Source: Streptomyces chrestomyceticus JCM 4735 (lineage in GTDB: Bacteria; Actinomycetota; Actinomycetes; Streptomycetales; Streptomycetaceae). Taken from it: 64,000 bases of DNA. The notes beneath the pieces were generated by a model. The model was not told the origin of the DNA and made no database searches. It worked only from the letters and a program-made list of their open reading frames with translations. The position numbers were made by a program, and so were the translations under genes. The stretch is taken from contig NZ_BHZC01000001.1 of the NCBI RefSeq assembly GCF_003865135.1, positions 6,076,001-6,140,000 on the forward strand. Reading direction: 5' to 3'. Shown piece by piece: positions 18,268 through 26,947 of the stretch (position 1 is its first letter; each line of letters opens with the position of its first letter).

Positions 18268-20174
18268 CCACTCGACGCCTGACGGTGGCGCAGGCCCTGG
18301 TCACCTTTCTGGCCCACCAGTACACGGAGCGGGACGCCGCCGCGGCTCCCGATGGCCGGGCCGGCGCGTCCGCCAGACACCGTCTCATCAGCGCCTGCTG
18401 GGGCATCTTCGGACACGGCAACGTGGCCGGGGTGGGCCAGGCCCTTCTGGAGGCCGGCCCGGAGAGCATGCCCTACTTCCAGGGCCGCAACGAGCAGGCC
18501 ATGGTGCACGCCGCGGTCGGCTACGCCCGCCAGCGCGACCGCCTCTCCGCACACGCCGTCACGACCTCCATCGGCCCCGGCGCCACCAACCTCGTCACCG
18601 GCGCGGCCCTCGCCACGGTCAACCGCCTCCCGGTGCTTCTGCTGCCCGGCGACACCTTCGCCACCCGCCCCGCCGACCCCGTCCTCCAGCAGCTCGAAGT
18701 CCCGTACGCGGGCGATGTGTCCGTCAACGACGTCCTGCGCCCGGTGTCCCGCTACTTCGACCGCGTCACCCGCCCCGAAGCGCTGATCCCGGCCGCCCTC
18801 CAGGCGATGCGGGTGCTCGCCGACCCCGTGGAGACCGGCGCCGTCACGCTCGCGCTGCCGCAGGACGTGCAGGCCGAGGCGTACGACTGGCCCGAGGAGT
18901 TCTTCGCCGACCGGGTGTGGCGGGTGCCCCGGTCCGCGCCCGACGCCGCCGCGCTGGCCGAAGCCGTACGGGCGGTGCGCGCCGCCGAACGGCCGTTGAT
19001 CATCGCGGGCGGCGGCGTCCACCACAGCGAGGCCGAGGACGCCCTGCGCGCCCTCGCCGACGCCACCGGCATCCCCGTCGCCTCCACCCAGGCCGGCAAG
19101 GGCTCACTGCGCCACGACCACCCGGCCGACGTGGGCGGCATCGGCCACACCGGCACCGCCACGGCCGACGCGCTGGCCGCCCGCGCCGATCTCGTCCTCG
19201 GTGTCGGCACCCGCTACACGGACTTCACCACCGCCTCCGCCACCCTCTTCGCCGCCCCCGGCGTCCGCTTCGTCAACCTGAACATCGCGTCCTTCGACGC
19301 CCACAAGCTCGCCGCGACCTCGCTGGTCGCCGACGCCCGCACCGGCCTCGAAGCGCTCACCGAGGCCCTGTCCGGACACCGCGTCCCGCAGGCGTACGAG
19401 GCGGAGTACGGCGCCGCCAAGGCCCGCTGGGAATCCCTCGTCGACGCCGCTTACGCCGCGCCCGACGACTCCGCGCGCCCCTCCCAGACCCAGGTGCTCG
19501 GCGCGCTGGACGCCGCCGTCGGCGCCCAGGACGTGATCATCAACGCGGCCGGTTCGCTCCCCGGTGACCTGCACAAACTCTGGCGGGCCCGCTCCCGCCG
19601 CCAGTACCACCTCGAATACGGCTACTCCTGCATGGGCTACGAGATCCCCGCCGCCATCGGGGTACGGCTGGCCGCGCCCGACCGGCCCGTGTGGGCGCTG
19701 GTCGGCGACGGTACGTATCTGATGATGCCCACCGAGATCGTCACCGCGGTCCAGGAAGGCATCAACATCAACATCGTGCTCGTCCAGAACCACGGGTACG
19801 CCTCCATCGGCGGCCTGTCCGAGCAGACCGGCGGCGAGCGCTTCGGCACCGCGTACCGCTACCGCGCCACCGACGCCTCCTACACGGGCGACCCGCTGCC
19901 CGTGGACCTGGCCGCCAACGCCGCCTCCCTGGGGATGCACGTCCTCCGCGCCGCGACCGTCGGTGACCTGCGCGCCGCGCTCGCCGCGGCCCGCGCCGAC
20001 GAGCGCCCCACATGTGTCTATGTCGAGACCGCAACGGCCGACACTGTGCCGGGCGCGCCCGAGGCCCAAGCCTGGTGGGATGTCCCTGTGGCTGAGATCG
20101 CGACGCGTCCGGCGGCGGTCGAGGCCCGTAAGGACTACGACCGGCACGTCACCGCGCGCCGCCGCCATCTCTGA
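18264..20174 (+). CDS. iolD: 3D-(3,5/4)-trihydroxycyclohexane-1,2-dione acylhydrolase (ThDP-dependent)
   Basis: Hydrolytic ring opening of the diketo-inositol intermediate to 5-deoxy-glucuronate. 636 aa, usual for IolD. Catalytic-type Glu77 in GRNEQAMVHAA, central TPP-enzyme domain (PLIIAGGGVHHSEA), and the ThDP/Mg motif GDG at 481-483 running to NIVLVQNHGYASIGG. The ATG at 18264 shares ATGA with the iolB stop, which indicates translational coupling, and GGGAGA precedes it. Confidence 0.95.
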   Translation: MTTRRLTVAQALVTFLAHQYTERDAAAAPDGRAGASARHRLISACWGIFGHGNVAGVGQALLEAGPESMPYFQGRNEQAMVHAAVGYARQRDRLSAHAVTTSIGPGATNLVTGAALATVNRLPVLLLPGDTFATRPADPVLQQLEVPYAGDVSVNDVLRPVSRYFDRVTRPEALIPAALQAMRVLADPVETGAVTLALPQDVQAEAYDWPEEFFADRVWRVPRSAPDAAALAEAVRAVRAAERPLIIAGGGVHHSEAEDALRALADATGIPVASTQAGKGSLRHDHPADVGGIGHTGTATADALAARADLVLGVGTRYTDFTTASATLFAAPGVRFVNLNIASFDAHKLAATSLVADARTGLEALTEALSGHRVPQAYEAEYGAAKARWESLVDAAYAAPDDSARPSQTQVLGALDAAVGAQDVIINAAGSLPGDLHKLWRARSRRQYHLEYGYSCMGYEIPAAIGVRLAAPDRPVWALVGDGTYLMMPTEIVTAVQEGININIVLVQNHGYASIGGLSEQTGGERFGTAYRYRATDASYTGDPLPVDLAANAASLGMHVLRAATVGDLRAALAAARADERPTCVYVETATADTVPGAPEAQAWWDVPVAEIATRPAAVEARKDYDRHVTARRRHL

Positions 20175-20304
20175 ACCACGCTCCCCGCAGACCTGAACAG
20201 ACCCCCGGACCACCACCCGCCCCCGCCGCCCACTGAACGACCACCGCCCCCGACCGCCCCCGTCACGGCACCCGCTCCCCGCCGTCACCCAGAAAGGCTC
20301 CCGC

Positions 20305-21798
20305 ATGAAGACCGTCAACCACTGGATCGGCGGCAAGCCCGCCGAGGGCGTGTCCGGCTCGTTCGGCCCGGTCTACAACCCCGCGACCGGCGCCCAGGAG
20401 AAGCAGGTCGCCTTCGCCTCCCTGGACGAGGTGGACACGGCCGTCGCCGCCGCCAAGGAGGCGTTCCGCACCTGGGGCACCAGCTCGCTGGCCCAGCGCA
20501 CGGCCGTGCTGTTCGCCTACCGCGAGCTGATCGACGCGCACCGCGAGGAGCTGGCCGCGCTGATCACCGCCGAGCACGGCAAGGTGCACAGCGACGCGCT
20601 GGGCGAGGTCGCCCGCGGTCTGGAGATCGTCGAGCTGGCCTGCGGCATCCCGCAGCAGCTCAAGGGCGAGCTGTCCACCCAGGTCTCCACCCGTGTGGAC
20701 GTGGCCGCGATCCGCCAGTCCCTCGGCGTCGTCGCCGGCATCACGCCGTTCAACTTCCCGGCGATGGTGCCGATGTGGATGTTCCCGCTCGCCATCGCCT
20801 GCGGCAACACCTTCGTCCTCAAGCCCAGCGAGAAGGTGCCGTCCGCGGCCCTCAAGCTGGCCGAGCTGGCCGCCGAGGCGGGCCTGCCGGACGGCGTGCT
20901 GAACGTCGTCAACGGCGACAAGGTCGCGGTGGACCGCATCCTGGAGCACCCGGACATCGCCGCCGTCTCCTTCGTCGGCTCCACCCCTGTCGCCCGCTAC
21001 ATCCACTCCACGGGTACGGCCAACGGCAAGCGCGTCCAGGCCCTCGGCGGCGCCAAGAACCACATGCTGGTCCTGCCGGACGCCGACCTGGACCTCGCCG
21101 CGGACTCCGCGATCAACGCCGCGTACGGTTCGGCCGGCGAGCGCTGCATGGCGGTCTCCGTCGTGGTGGCCGTCGGCGAGACCGCCGACCCGCTGATCGA
21201 GAAGATCAAGGAGCGGGCCGCCGCGCTGACCATCGGCCCCGGTGACGACCCGGCCTCCGAGATGGGCCCGCTCATCACCAAGGCGCACCGTGACAAGGTC
21301 GCCTCGTACGTGTCCGGTGCCGCGGCCCAGGGCGCGGCCGTCGTCGTCGACGGTACGGACTTCACGGTCCCCGGCCACGAGAACGGCCACTGGATCGGCG
21401 TCTCGCTGCTCGACCACGTCACGCCCGAGATGGACGCGTACTGCGACGAGATCTTCGGCCCGGTGCTGTCCGTCGTCCGGGTGGACACCTACGACGCGGC
21501 GATCTCGCTCATGAACTCCTCGCCCTGGGGCAACGGCACCGCCATCTTCACCCGGGACGGCGGCGCGGCCCGCCGCTTCCAGTTGGAGGTCGAGGCCGGC
21601 ATGGTCGGCGTGAACGTGCCGATCCCGGTGCCGGTCGGCTACCACTCCTTCGGCGGCTGGAAGGACTCCCTCTTCGGCGACCACCACATCTACGGCAACG
21701 ACGGCGTGCACTTCTACACCCGCGGCAAGGTCGTCACCACCCGCTGGCCGGACCCGTCCGACGGCGGCATCAACCTGGGCTTCCCCAGCAACCACTGA
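20305..21798 (+). CDS. mmsA: CoA-acylating methylmalonate-semialdehyde dehydrogenase
   Basis: Converts malonate semialdehyde (IolA activity) or methylmalonate semialdehyde to acetyl-/propionyl-CoA with NAD+. 497 aa; N-terminal HWIGGK, cofactor region ITPFNFPAMVPMWMFP and LKPSEKVPSAAL, FVGSTPVARYIH, active-site Cys281 in GSAGERCMAVS. The general-base Glu of ordinary aldehyde dehydrogenases is absent, as in this CoA-dependent subfamily. AGAAAGG precedes the ATG. It closes the inositol pathway; also usable in valine catabolism. Confidence 0.95.
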   Translation: MKTVNHWIGGKPAEGVSGSFGPVYNPATGAQEKQVAFASLDEVDTAVAAAKEAFRTWGTSSLAQRTAVLFAYRELIDAHREELAALITAEHGKVHSDALGEVARGLEIVELACGIPQQLKGELSTQVSTRVDVAAIRQSLGVVAGITPFNFPAMVPMWMFPLAIACGNTFVLKPSEKVPSAALKLAELAAEAGLPDGVLNVVNGDKVAVDRILEHPDIAAVSFVGSTPVARYIHSTGTANGKRVQALGGAKNHMLVLPDADLDLAADSAINAAYGSAGERCMAVSVVVAVGETADPLIEKIKERAAALTIGPGDDPASEMGPLITKAHRDKVASYVSGAAAQGAAVVVDGTDFTVPGHENGHWIGVSLLDHVTPEMDAYCDEIFGPVLSVVRVDTYDAAISLMNSSPWGNGTAIFTRDGGAARRFQLEVEAGMVGVNVPIPVPVGYHSFGGWKDSLFGDHHIYGNDGVHFYTRGKVVTTRWPDPSDGGINLGFPSNH

Positions 21799-21986
21799 CA
21801 TCGGCGGGCATCCGCGGGGGCGCGTGGTGCGGGTGGCGCATAGTAGGTCCGCGGGCGCGCCCTATGCGAAGGGCCGGGGCGCCAGGGGCCGGAAGGGCCC
21901 GTGGCGTCCCGCCGCTCCCCGCCGTCGCGGAAAACCCGTCGTAATACCGGGGAACCGTTCTGGCCGGATGACGCATGATGCTGCGT

Positions 21987-22052
21987 ATGAATGACGAACA
22001 ACAGCCCACAGGAGCCGTGGAGATGCAGCGTGCCGCGGCAGGTGCTCCATGA
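21987..22052 (+). CDS. Possible 21-residue leader ORF coupled to GNAT gene
   Basis: ATG at 21987 opens a 22-codon frame whose TGA (22050-22052) overlaps the ATG of the acetyltransferase gene at 22049 (ATGA). The peptide (MNDEQQPTGAVEMQRAAAGAP) has no known motif and the start lacks a strong ribosome site. It may be a translational-coupling leader or chance. Confidence 0.25.
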   Translation: MNDEQQPTGAVEMQRAAAGAP

Positions 22053-22528
22053 CGAGGGCCCCGGTGATCCGCCACGCGGTCCGTACGGACCTGGCGGACG
22101 TGGTCGCGCTGGCCGCGGAACACGCCGCGTACGAACGGTCCGCGCCGCCCGCCCCCGACCTGGAGGAGCGGCTCGCGGACGCGCTCTTCGGGCCGCGGCC
22201 GCAGTGGCTGCGCTGCCTGGTCGCCGAACTGTCCGGCGGCGAACTCGCCGGGTACGCCACCTGCTCGACGGCCTTCGACACCTGGCAGGGCCGCGAGTAC
22301 CTGAACCTGGACTGCCTCTACCTGCGCGCCGAGCACCGCGGACTCGGGCTTGGCGCCCTGCTGGTCGAGGCGGTCATCGGCCAGGGCAAGGCGCTGGGCG
22401 TCGCGGAGATGCAGTGGAACACGCCCGACTGGAACGCGGGAGCGATCCGCTTCTACGACCGGTTCGGCGCGACCCGCAAGGACAAGAAACGTTTCACGCT
22501 GGCACTGGAGACGGGCGGCAGAAGCTGA
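22049..22528 (+). CDS. GNAT-family N-acetyltransferase
   Basis: 159 aa acyl-CoA-dependent acetyltransferase of unknown substrate. The fold is clear from YLNLDCLYLRAEHRGLGLGALLVEAVI (acetyl-CoA loop RGLGLG) and the C-terminal WNTPDWNAGAIRFYDRFGA. It resembles the diamine/aminoglycoside-like 'spermidine acetyltransferase' branch only in general. Converges with the flavoprotein gene at 22556. Confidence 0.85.
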   Translation: MTRAPVIRHAVRTDLADVVALAAEHAAYERSAPPAPDLEERLADALFGPRPQWLRCLVAELSGGELAGYATCSTAFDTWQGREYLNLDCLYLRAEHRGLGLGALLVEAVIGQGKALGVAEMQWNTPDWNAGAIRFYDRFGATRKDKKRFTLALETGGRS

Positions 22529-22555
22529 GAGCGGGGGCCGGCGGGCTGCCGGCTC

Positions 22556-23797
22556 TCACCTCTTGCTGCCCGCCGTGGCGCTGGCCAGGTAGGACTCGGC
22601 GAGCGCCGCCGTCATCAGCCAGTCGTGGAAGTCCGCCGGATCGGCGTACCCGTTGACGAAACGGTGCGCCACGGCGGGGTGTTCGGCGGCGGCCACAAGC
22701 AGCCGCTGCACATGCTGCGGCAGCGGTTCCAGCATCAGGTTCGTGAACTCCGTGACCTGCCGGGCGTGCCGCCAGAACGCGGCGAAGGCCGACCGCATCC
22801 ACTCCGGATCGAAGGGCGCTCCGCCGCGCTCCAGAATCATCTCCAGGTAGACGGCCGCGCCGCGGGCCGCGGTGTTCGAGCCCTGGCCGGTGATCGGGTC
22901 GTTGGTCACGACCGCGTCCGCCATGCCCAGCACGTACGTGTCCGGCGCGACCTCGGCCACCGGATGCCGGACGACGGGGGTGACCGCGCCGTACAGCGTC
23001 GCGCCCGCGTCCGTGGGCACGGCGTCCTTGCACAGCTCGTACTCCCCGGGCGTATACGTACGCAGCAGCCCCAGCGCGCGGGACACACAACTGTCCGGCG
23101 ACGGCTGGTCGTGCCAGCAGTCGAACGGCCCGCCCGGCAGCGCCTCGAACAGCACGGTGCCGCAGGGCCCGCCCGTCGTGAGCGCCGGCAGCACGAAGAC
23201 CTCGCCGGCCCCGGCCACCGCGTTGATCCGCGCCTGCGGCTCCGGTTCGCCGGCCGGCGCCACGATGCCGCGCACGTACACGCAGGCCAGCGTGCGCTGC
23301 GGCCGGTCGAAGGGGCAGTACAGCGGATTGCGGGCGAAGATCCGGGTGAGGTCGCCGCGCCCGGAGGCGACGATCGTCAGATCGTGTTCGGCGGCGAGCG
23401 CGGGCAGCAGGGCGGGGGTGACGGAGCCGTACCGGACCCGGCCGCCCCTGGCCTCGTACAGACCGAGCCAGCCGGCCGTCTTCACCCGCTGGTCGACGGA
23501 GTGCGGCGGCTCGTCGAACTGCCCGGTGAAGGTCAGCGCGGACTTCCCGGGCGGATCCCACACCGTCACGCGCAGCGTACTCACGCCGGGCGCGGTCGCG
23601 TCCCAGAGATTGAGCCCGGCGGCGCGCTCCAGGCGCCGCGCCGGACCGAACATGAGCTGCGTCGACATCACCCGCCCGGCGCGCACTTCCTGCGCCGTAC
23701 GGTCGGTGACCAGCGTGACGTCGTAGTCCGCGGCAAGGAGAGCCAGGGCGAGATGCAGCCCCGCCTGCCCAGCGCCGACGATGGCGATCCTGCGCAT
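22556..23797 (-). CDS. Styrene/indole monooxygenase StyA-like flavoprotein
   Basis: 413 aa single-component FAD-binding protein. N-terminal GAGQAG (8-13) at the start of a Rossmann fold, then a StyA-type substrate domain: MFGPARRLERAAGL, TLRVTVWDPPG, FDEPPHSVDQRVK, and AVVTNDPITGQGSNTA late in the protein, the FAD-contact motif. Members epoxidise or hydroxylate aromatics using reduced FAD from a partner reductase (StyB). No such reductase is encoded nearby, so the electron donor must come from elsewhere. Start at 23797 is the only early Met; preceded by GGGAGGC. Confidence 0.8.
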   Translation of the reverse strand: MRRIAIVGAGQAGLHLALALLAADYDVTLVTDRTAQEVRAGRVMSTQLMFGPARRLERAAGLNLWDATAPGVSTLRVTVWDPPGKSALTFTGQFDEPPHSVDQRVKTAGWLGLYEARGGRVRYGSVTPALLPALAAEHDLTIVASGRGDLTRIFARNPLYCPFDRPQRTLACVYVRGIVAPAGEPEPQARINAVAGAGEVFVLPALTTGGPCGTVLFEALPGGPFDCWHDQPSPDSCVSRALGLLRTYTPGEYELCKDAVPTDAGATLYGAVTPVVRHPVAEVAPDTYVLGMADAVVTNDPITGQGSNTAARGAAVYLEMILERGGAPFDPEWMRSAFAAFWRHARQVTEFTNLMLEPLPQHVQRLLVAAAEHPAVAHRFVNGYADPADFHDWLMTAALAESYLASATAGSKR

Positions 23798-24007
23798 TGC
23801 TGCCTCCCCTGGGCCGACCCGGCCCGCCCCACATCGTCTTTTGTAGCGGCGGGGTGGTGCGGTGTACAGAGGGCCACAGGGCGCACGGGCGCGTCGCGCG
23901 TACTACGGGCGCGGTACGTGCGGCGGCGGCCGTACTGCCGGAGGAGGTGTACGGGTTCGCCCCGGCGGCTCGGTGGCCCGCGGCGGAACGTCCTTAGGAT
24001 TCACCGT

Positions 24008-26947
24008 ATGACTTTCCGACTCCGCGGACGACGGCTGTACGCGACGGCGGCCGTGCTGGCCGTACTTGCCGGGTCAGGCACGTGGGCGGCCGTGGCCGCG
24101 GACGACCCGCCCGCCGTGCACCGGGAGGACCGGACGTTCGCCATGCCCGAGAGCGCCGGGGGCGCCGACGGGAGCGGTGGCGGGGATAGCGGCAAGGGGA
24201 CCGGCGGGGGCGAGACGGGCGGTTCCGGGGAGGGCAAGGTCCGTATCGACGCGTCCTTCTTCACCGCGGGCGGTACCGGCCGCCGTCCCGCCGTCCTCCT
24301 CGGGCACGGCTTCGGCGGCAGCAAGGAGTCGGTACGCGGCCAGGCCGAGCAGCTCGCGCGGGACGGGTACGCCGTGCTGACCTGGTCGGCGCGCGGCTTC
24401 GGCAGGTCCACCGGAAAGATCGGGCTCAACGACCCGGACCGGGAGGTGGCCGACGTCCGCCGGCTGGTCGACTGGCTGGCGAAGCGTCCCGAGGTACGGC
24501 TCGACGGCGCGGGCGACCCACGGGTCGGCGTGGCCGGAGGCTCGTACGGAGGAGCGATCGCGCTGCTGGCGGCGGGCTACGACAAGCGTGTCGACGCGAT
24601 CGCCCCGCAGATCACGTACTGGAACCTGGCCGACGCGCTCTTTCCCAACGGCGTCTTCAAGAAGCTGTGGGCCGGGATGTTTTTCTCCACGGGGTCGGTC
24701 GGTGCGGCCGAGGGGAGTGAGGGATCTGGGGCGGCTGGGACGACGGGGGGCTCGGGAGGCGGCAGCGGCGGTGGTGCCGGTGGCGATGCGGGTACCGGTG
24801 CCGGCTCAGGTTCCGGTGCCGGATCGGGCGCCGGTGGCAGTGGGAAGTCAGCCGAGGAAGCCGCGCCCCCGCCTCAGGACAGCACCGACGGATGCGGCCG
24901 GTTCGAGCGGCAGTTGTGCGAGATGTACGAGCGGGTCGCCGTCTCCGGCAAGCCCGACGCCGCCGCCCGCGCACTCCTCGCAGCACGCAGCCCCTCCGCC
25001 GTCGCGGACCGGATCAAGGTTCCGACGCTCCTGATGCAGGGCAGAACCGATTCACTCTTCCCGCTCGGCCAGGCCGACGCGATGTACCGGGCACTCCGCG
25101 AGAACGGCGCCCCCGTCTCCGTCGACTGGCTCGCCGGCGGACACGACGGCGGCGACCGCGAGACCGGCCGTCTCGCCGACCGTACGAAGGCGTGGTTCGA
25201 CCGCTATCTGAAGGACGAGAGGGACGCCGACACCGGGCCTGCGTTCCGCGTCAGCCGCGGCGGGGCGGTGGACTCCACCAACGGCGCCGCCCGGCTGCGC
25301 GGCGCGAGCGGCGACCGCTACCCCGGCCTGGACAACGATCCGCAGCCCGTCCGCCTGACCGGCCGCGAACAGCGGTTCGCCAATCCGGCCGGGGCGAGCC
25401 CGCCGTCCATCTCCACGGTGCCCGGCGTCGGCGCGCTCAACAGCCTCTCCAGTGTCGGCGCCGGTCTCTCCCTCGACTCCCCGGGCCAGTACGCCCGTTT
25501 CGAGTCGCAGCCGCTCCGGGACCCGCTACGCGTCACCGGCGCGCCGACCGCCCGCGTACGCATCGGTTCCACCAGCGACGACGCGGTGCTCTTCGCCAAG
25601 GTGTACGACATCGGGCCGAACGGCAGCAGCCGGCCGGTGCTGCCCGCCGGGCTCGCCGAGCCGTACCGCATCACCGGCGCCAAAGCCGGCAAGAGCGTCG
25701 AACTGCGGATGCCGGCCATCGACCATGAGTTCGCGGCCGGACACCGGCTGCGCCTGGTGCTCTCCTCGACGGACCTCGCGTACGCCTCGCCCGCCGAGCC
25801 CGCCACATACACCGCCTCGCTCGAAGGCGGAAGCGGCGAAGGCGGGAGCGGCGAAGGCAGCGGCGTCCTGAACGTGCCGACCGCGCCCGCCGTCAAGAGT
25901 GCGGCGGCCCCGCTGCCTGCGTGGACCTGGGCGCTGCCCGCCGCGGGCGCGGTCGTCGCCGTACTGCTCCTGCTCGTAGGGCGGCGACGGGCCGCGGCCG
26001 GCGCACCCGACCCGGACCTGGCGGACGTACCGCTGCAGATCACCGGCCTGAGCAAGCGGTACGCCAAGTCCGCCGACCGCTACGCCGTACGGGACCTCTC
26101 CTTCCGCGTCGAGAAGGGCCAGGTGCTCGGGCTGCTCGGGCCGAACGGCGCGGGCAAGACCACCACCTTGCGGATGCTCATGGGCCTGATCGGGCCGGAC
26201 GCCGGGGAGATCCGGGTCTTCGGGCACGCGATCCGGCCCGGCGCGCCGGTGCTGTCGCGGGTCGGCGCGTTCGTCGAGGGCGCCGGTTTCCTGCCGCATT
26301 TGTCCGGACGCGCCAATCTGGACCTGTACTGGCAGGCCACCGGGCGCCCGGCCGAGGACGCGCACATCGACGAGGCGCTGGAGATCGCCGGGCTGGGCGA
26401 CGCGTTGCAGCGCGCGGTACGCACGTACTCCCAGGGGATGCGGCAGCGCCTGGCCATCGCCCAGGCCATGCTGGGCCTTCCGGACCTGCTCATCCTGGAC
26501 GAACCGACCAACGGGCTAGACCCGCCGCAGATCCGCGAGATGCGGGACGTGATGATCCGGTACGCGGCCGGTGGTCGCACCGTGATCGTCTCCAGTCATC
26601 TGCTGGCCGAGGTCGAGCAGACCTGTACGCATCTGGTCGTCATGGACCGTGGCCAGCTCGTCCAGGCGGGGCCCGTCGCCGACATCGTCGGTACCGGCGA
26701 CACCCTGCTCGTCGGTGTGGAGGGCGGCGAACCGCTGTCCGACGTCCTCCTGGACAAGGTGGCCGCGCTGCCCGGCATCGCGGCGGCCGTCCGGGCCGAC
26801 GAGGGCATGCTCGTCACGCTCGACGGCACGACGAGCACCTCGCGCCTGCTGCCCGAACTGCTCCGGCTGGAGATCCCGGTGGCCCGCATCGGCCCCCACC
26901 GGCGCCTGGAAGACGCCTTCCTCACCATGATCGGAGGTGACCGGTGA
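24008..26947 (+). CDS. Fused secreted alpha/beta-hydrolase and cytoplasmic ABC transporter ATPase
   Basis: 979 aa, three parts. (1) N-terminal membrane anchor/signal (about 9-30), then a CocE/X-Pro dipeptidyl-peptidase-type hydrolase: LLGHGFGGSKE, nucleophile Ser179 in GGSYGGA, Asp in MQGRTDS and His in LAGGHDGGD; a Gly/Ser-rich insert (about 238-282) interrupts it, and the X-Pro C-terminal jelly-roll follows (about 450-625). (2) One membrane helix (about 640-660) ending in GRRRAA. (3) ABC ATPase: Walker A GPNGAGKT at 711-718, signature YSQGMRQ near 807 (SQGM in place of SGG), Walker B LLILDEPTN. Topology implies hydrolase outside, ATPase inside. The stop overlaps the permease start (GTGA). 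Natural substrate unknown; export or sensing linked to peptide/ester hydrolysis is a guess. Confidence 0.9.
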   Translation: MTFRLRGRRLYATAAVLAVLAGSGTWAAVAADDPPAVHREDRTFAMPESAGGADGSGGGDSGKGTGGGETGGSGEGKVRIDASFFTAGGTGRRPAVLLGHGFGGSKESVRGQAEQLARDGYAVLTWSARGFGRSTGKIGLNDPDREVADVRRLVDWLAKRPEVRLDGAGDPRVGVAGGSYGGAIALLAAGYDKRVDAIAPQITYWNLADALFPNGVFKKLWAGMFFSTGSVGAAEGSEGSGAAGTTGGSGGGSGGGAGGDAGTGAGSGSGAGSGAGGSGKSAEEAAPPPQDSTDGCGRFERQLCEMYERVAVSGKPDAAARALLAARSPSAVADRIKVPTLLMQGRTDSLFPLGQADAMYRALRENGAPVSVDWLAGGHDGGDRETGRLADRTKAWFDRYLKDERDADTGPAFRVSRGGAVDSTNGAARLRGASGDRYPGLDNDPQPVRLTGREQRFANPAGASPPSISTVPGVGALNSLSSVGAGLSLDSPGQYARFESQPLRDPLRVTGAPTARVRIGSTSDDAVLFAKVYDIGPNGSSRPVLPAGLAEPYRITGAKAGKSVELRMPAIDHEFAAGHRLRLVLSSTDLAYASPAEPATYTASLEGGSGEGGSGEGSGVLNVPTAPAVKSAAAPLPAWTWALPAAGAVVAVLLLLVGRRRAAAGAPDPDLADVPLQITGLSKRYAKSADRYAVRDLSFRVEKGQVLGLLGPNGAGKTTTLRMLMGLIGPDAGEIRVFGHAIRPGAPVLSRVGAFVEGAGFLPHLSGRANLDLYWQATGRPAEDAHIDEALEIAGLGDALQRAVRTYSQGMRQRLAIAQAMLGLPDLLILDEPTNGLDPPQIREMRDVMIRYAAGGRTVIVSSHLLAEVEQTCTHLVVMDRGQLVQAGPVADIVGTGDTLLVGVEGGEPLSDVLLDKVAALPGIAAAVRADEGMLVTLDGTTSTSRLLPELLRLEIPVARIGPHRRLEDAFLTMIGGDR

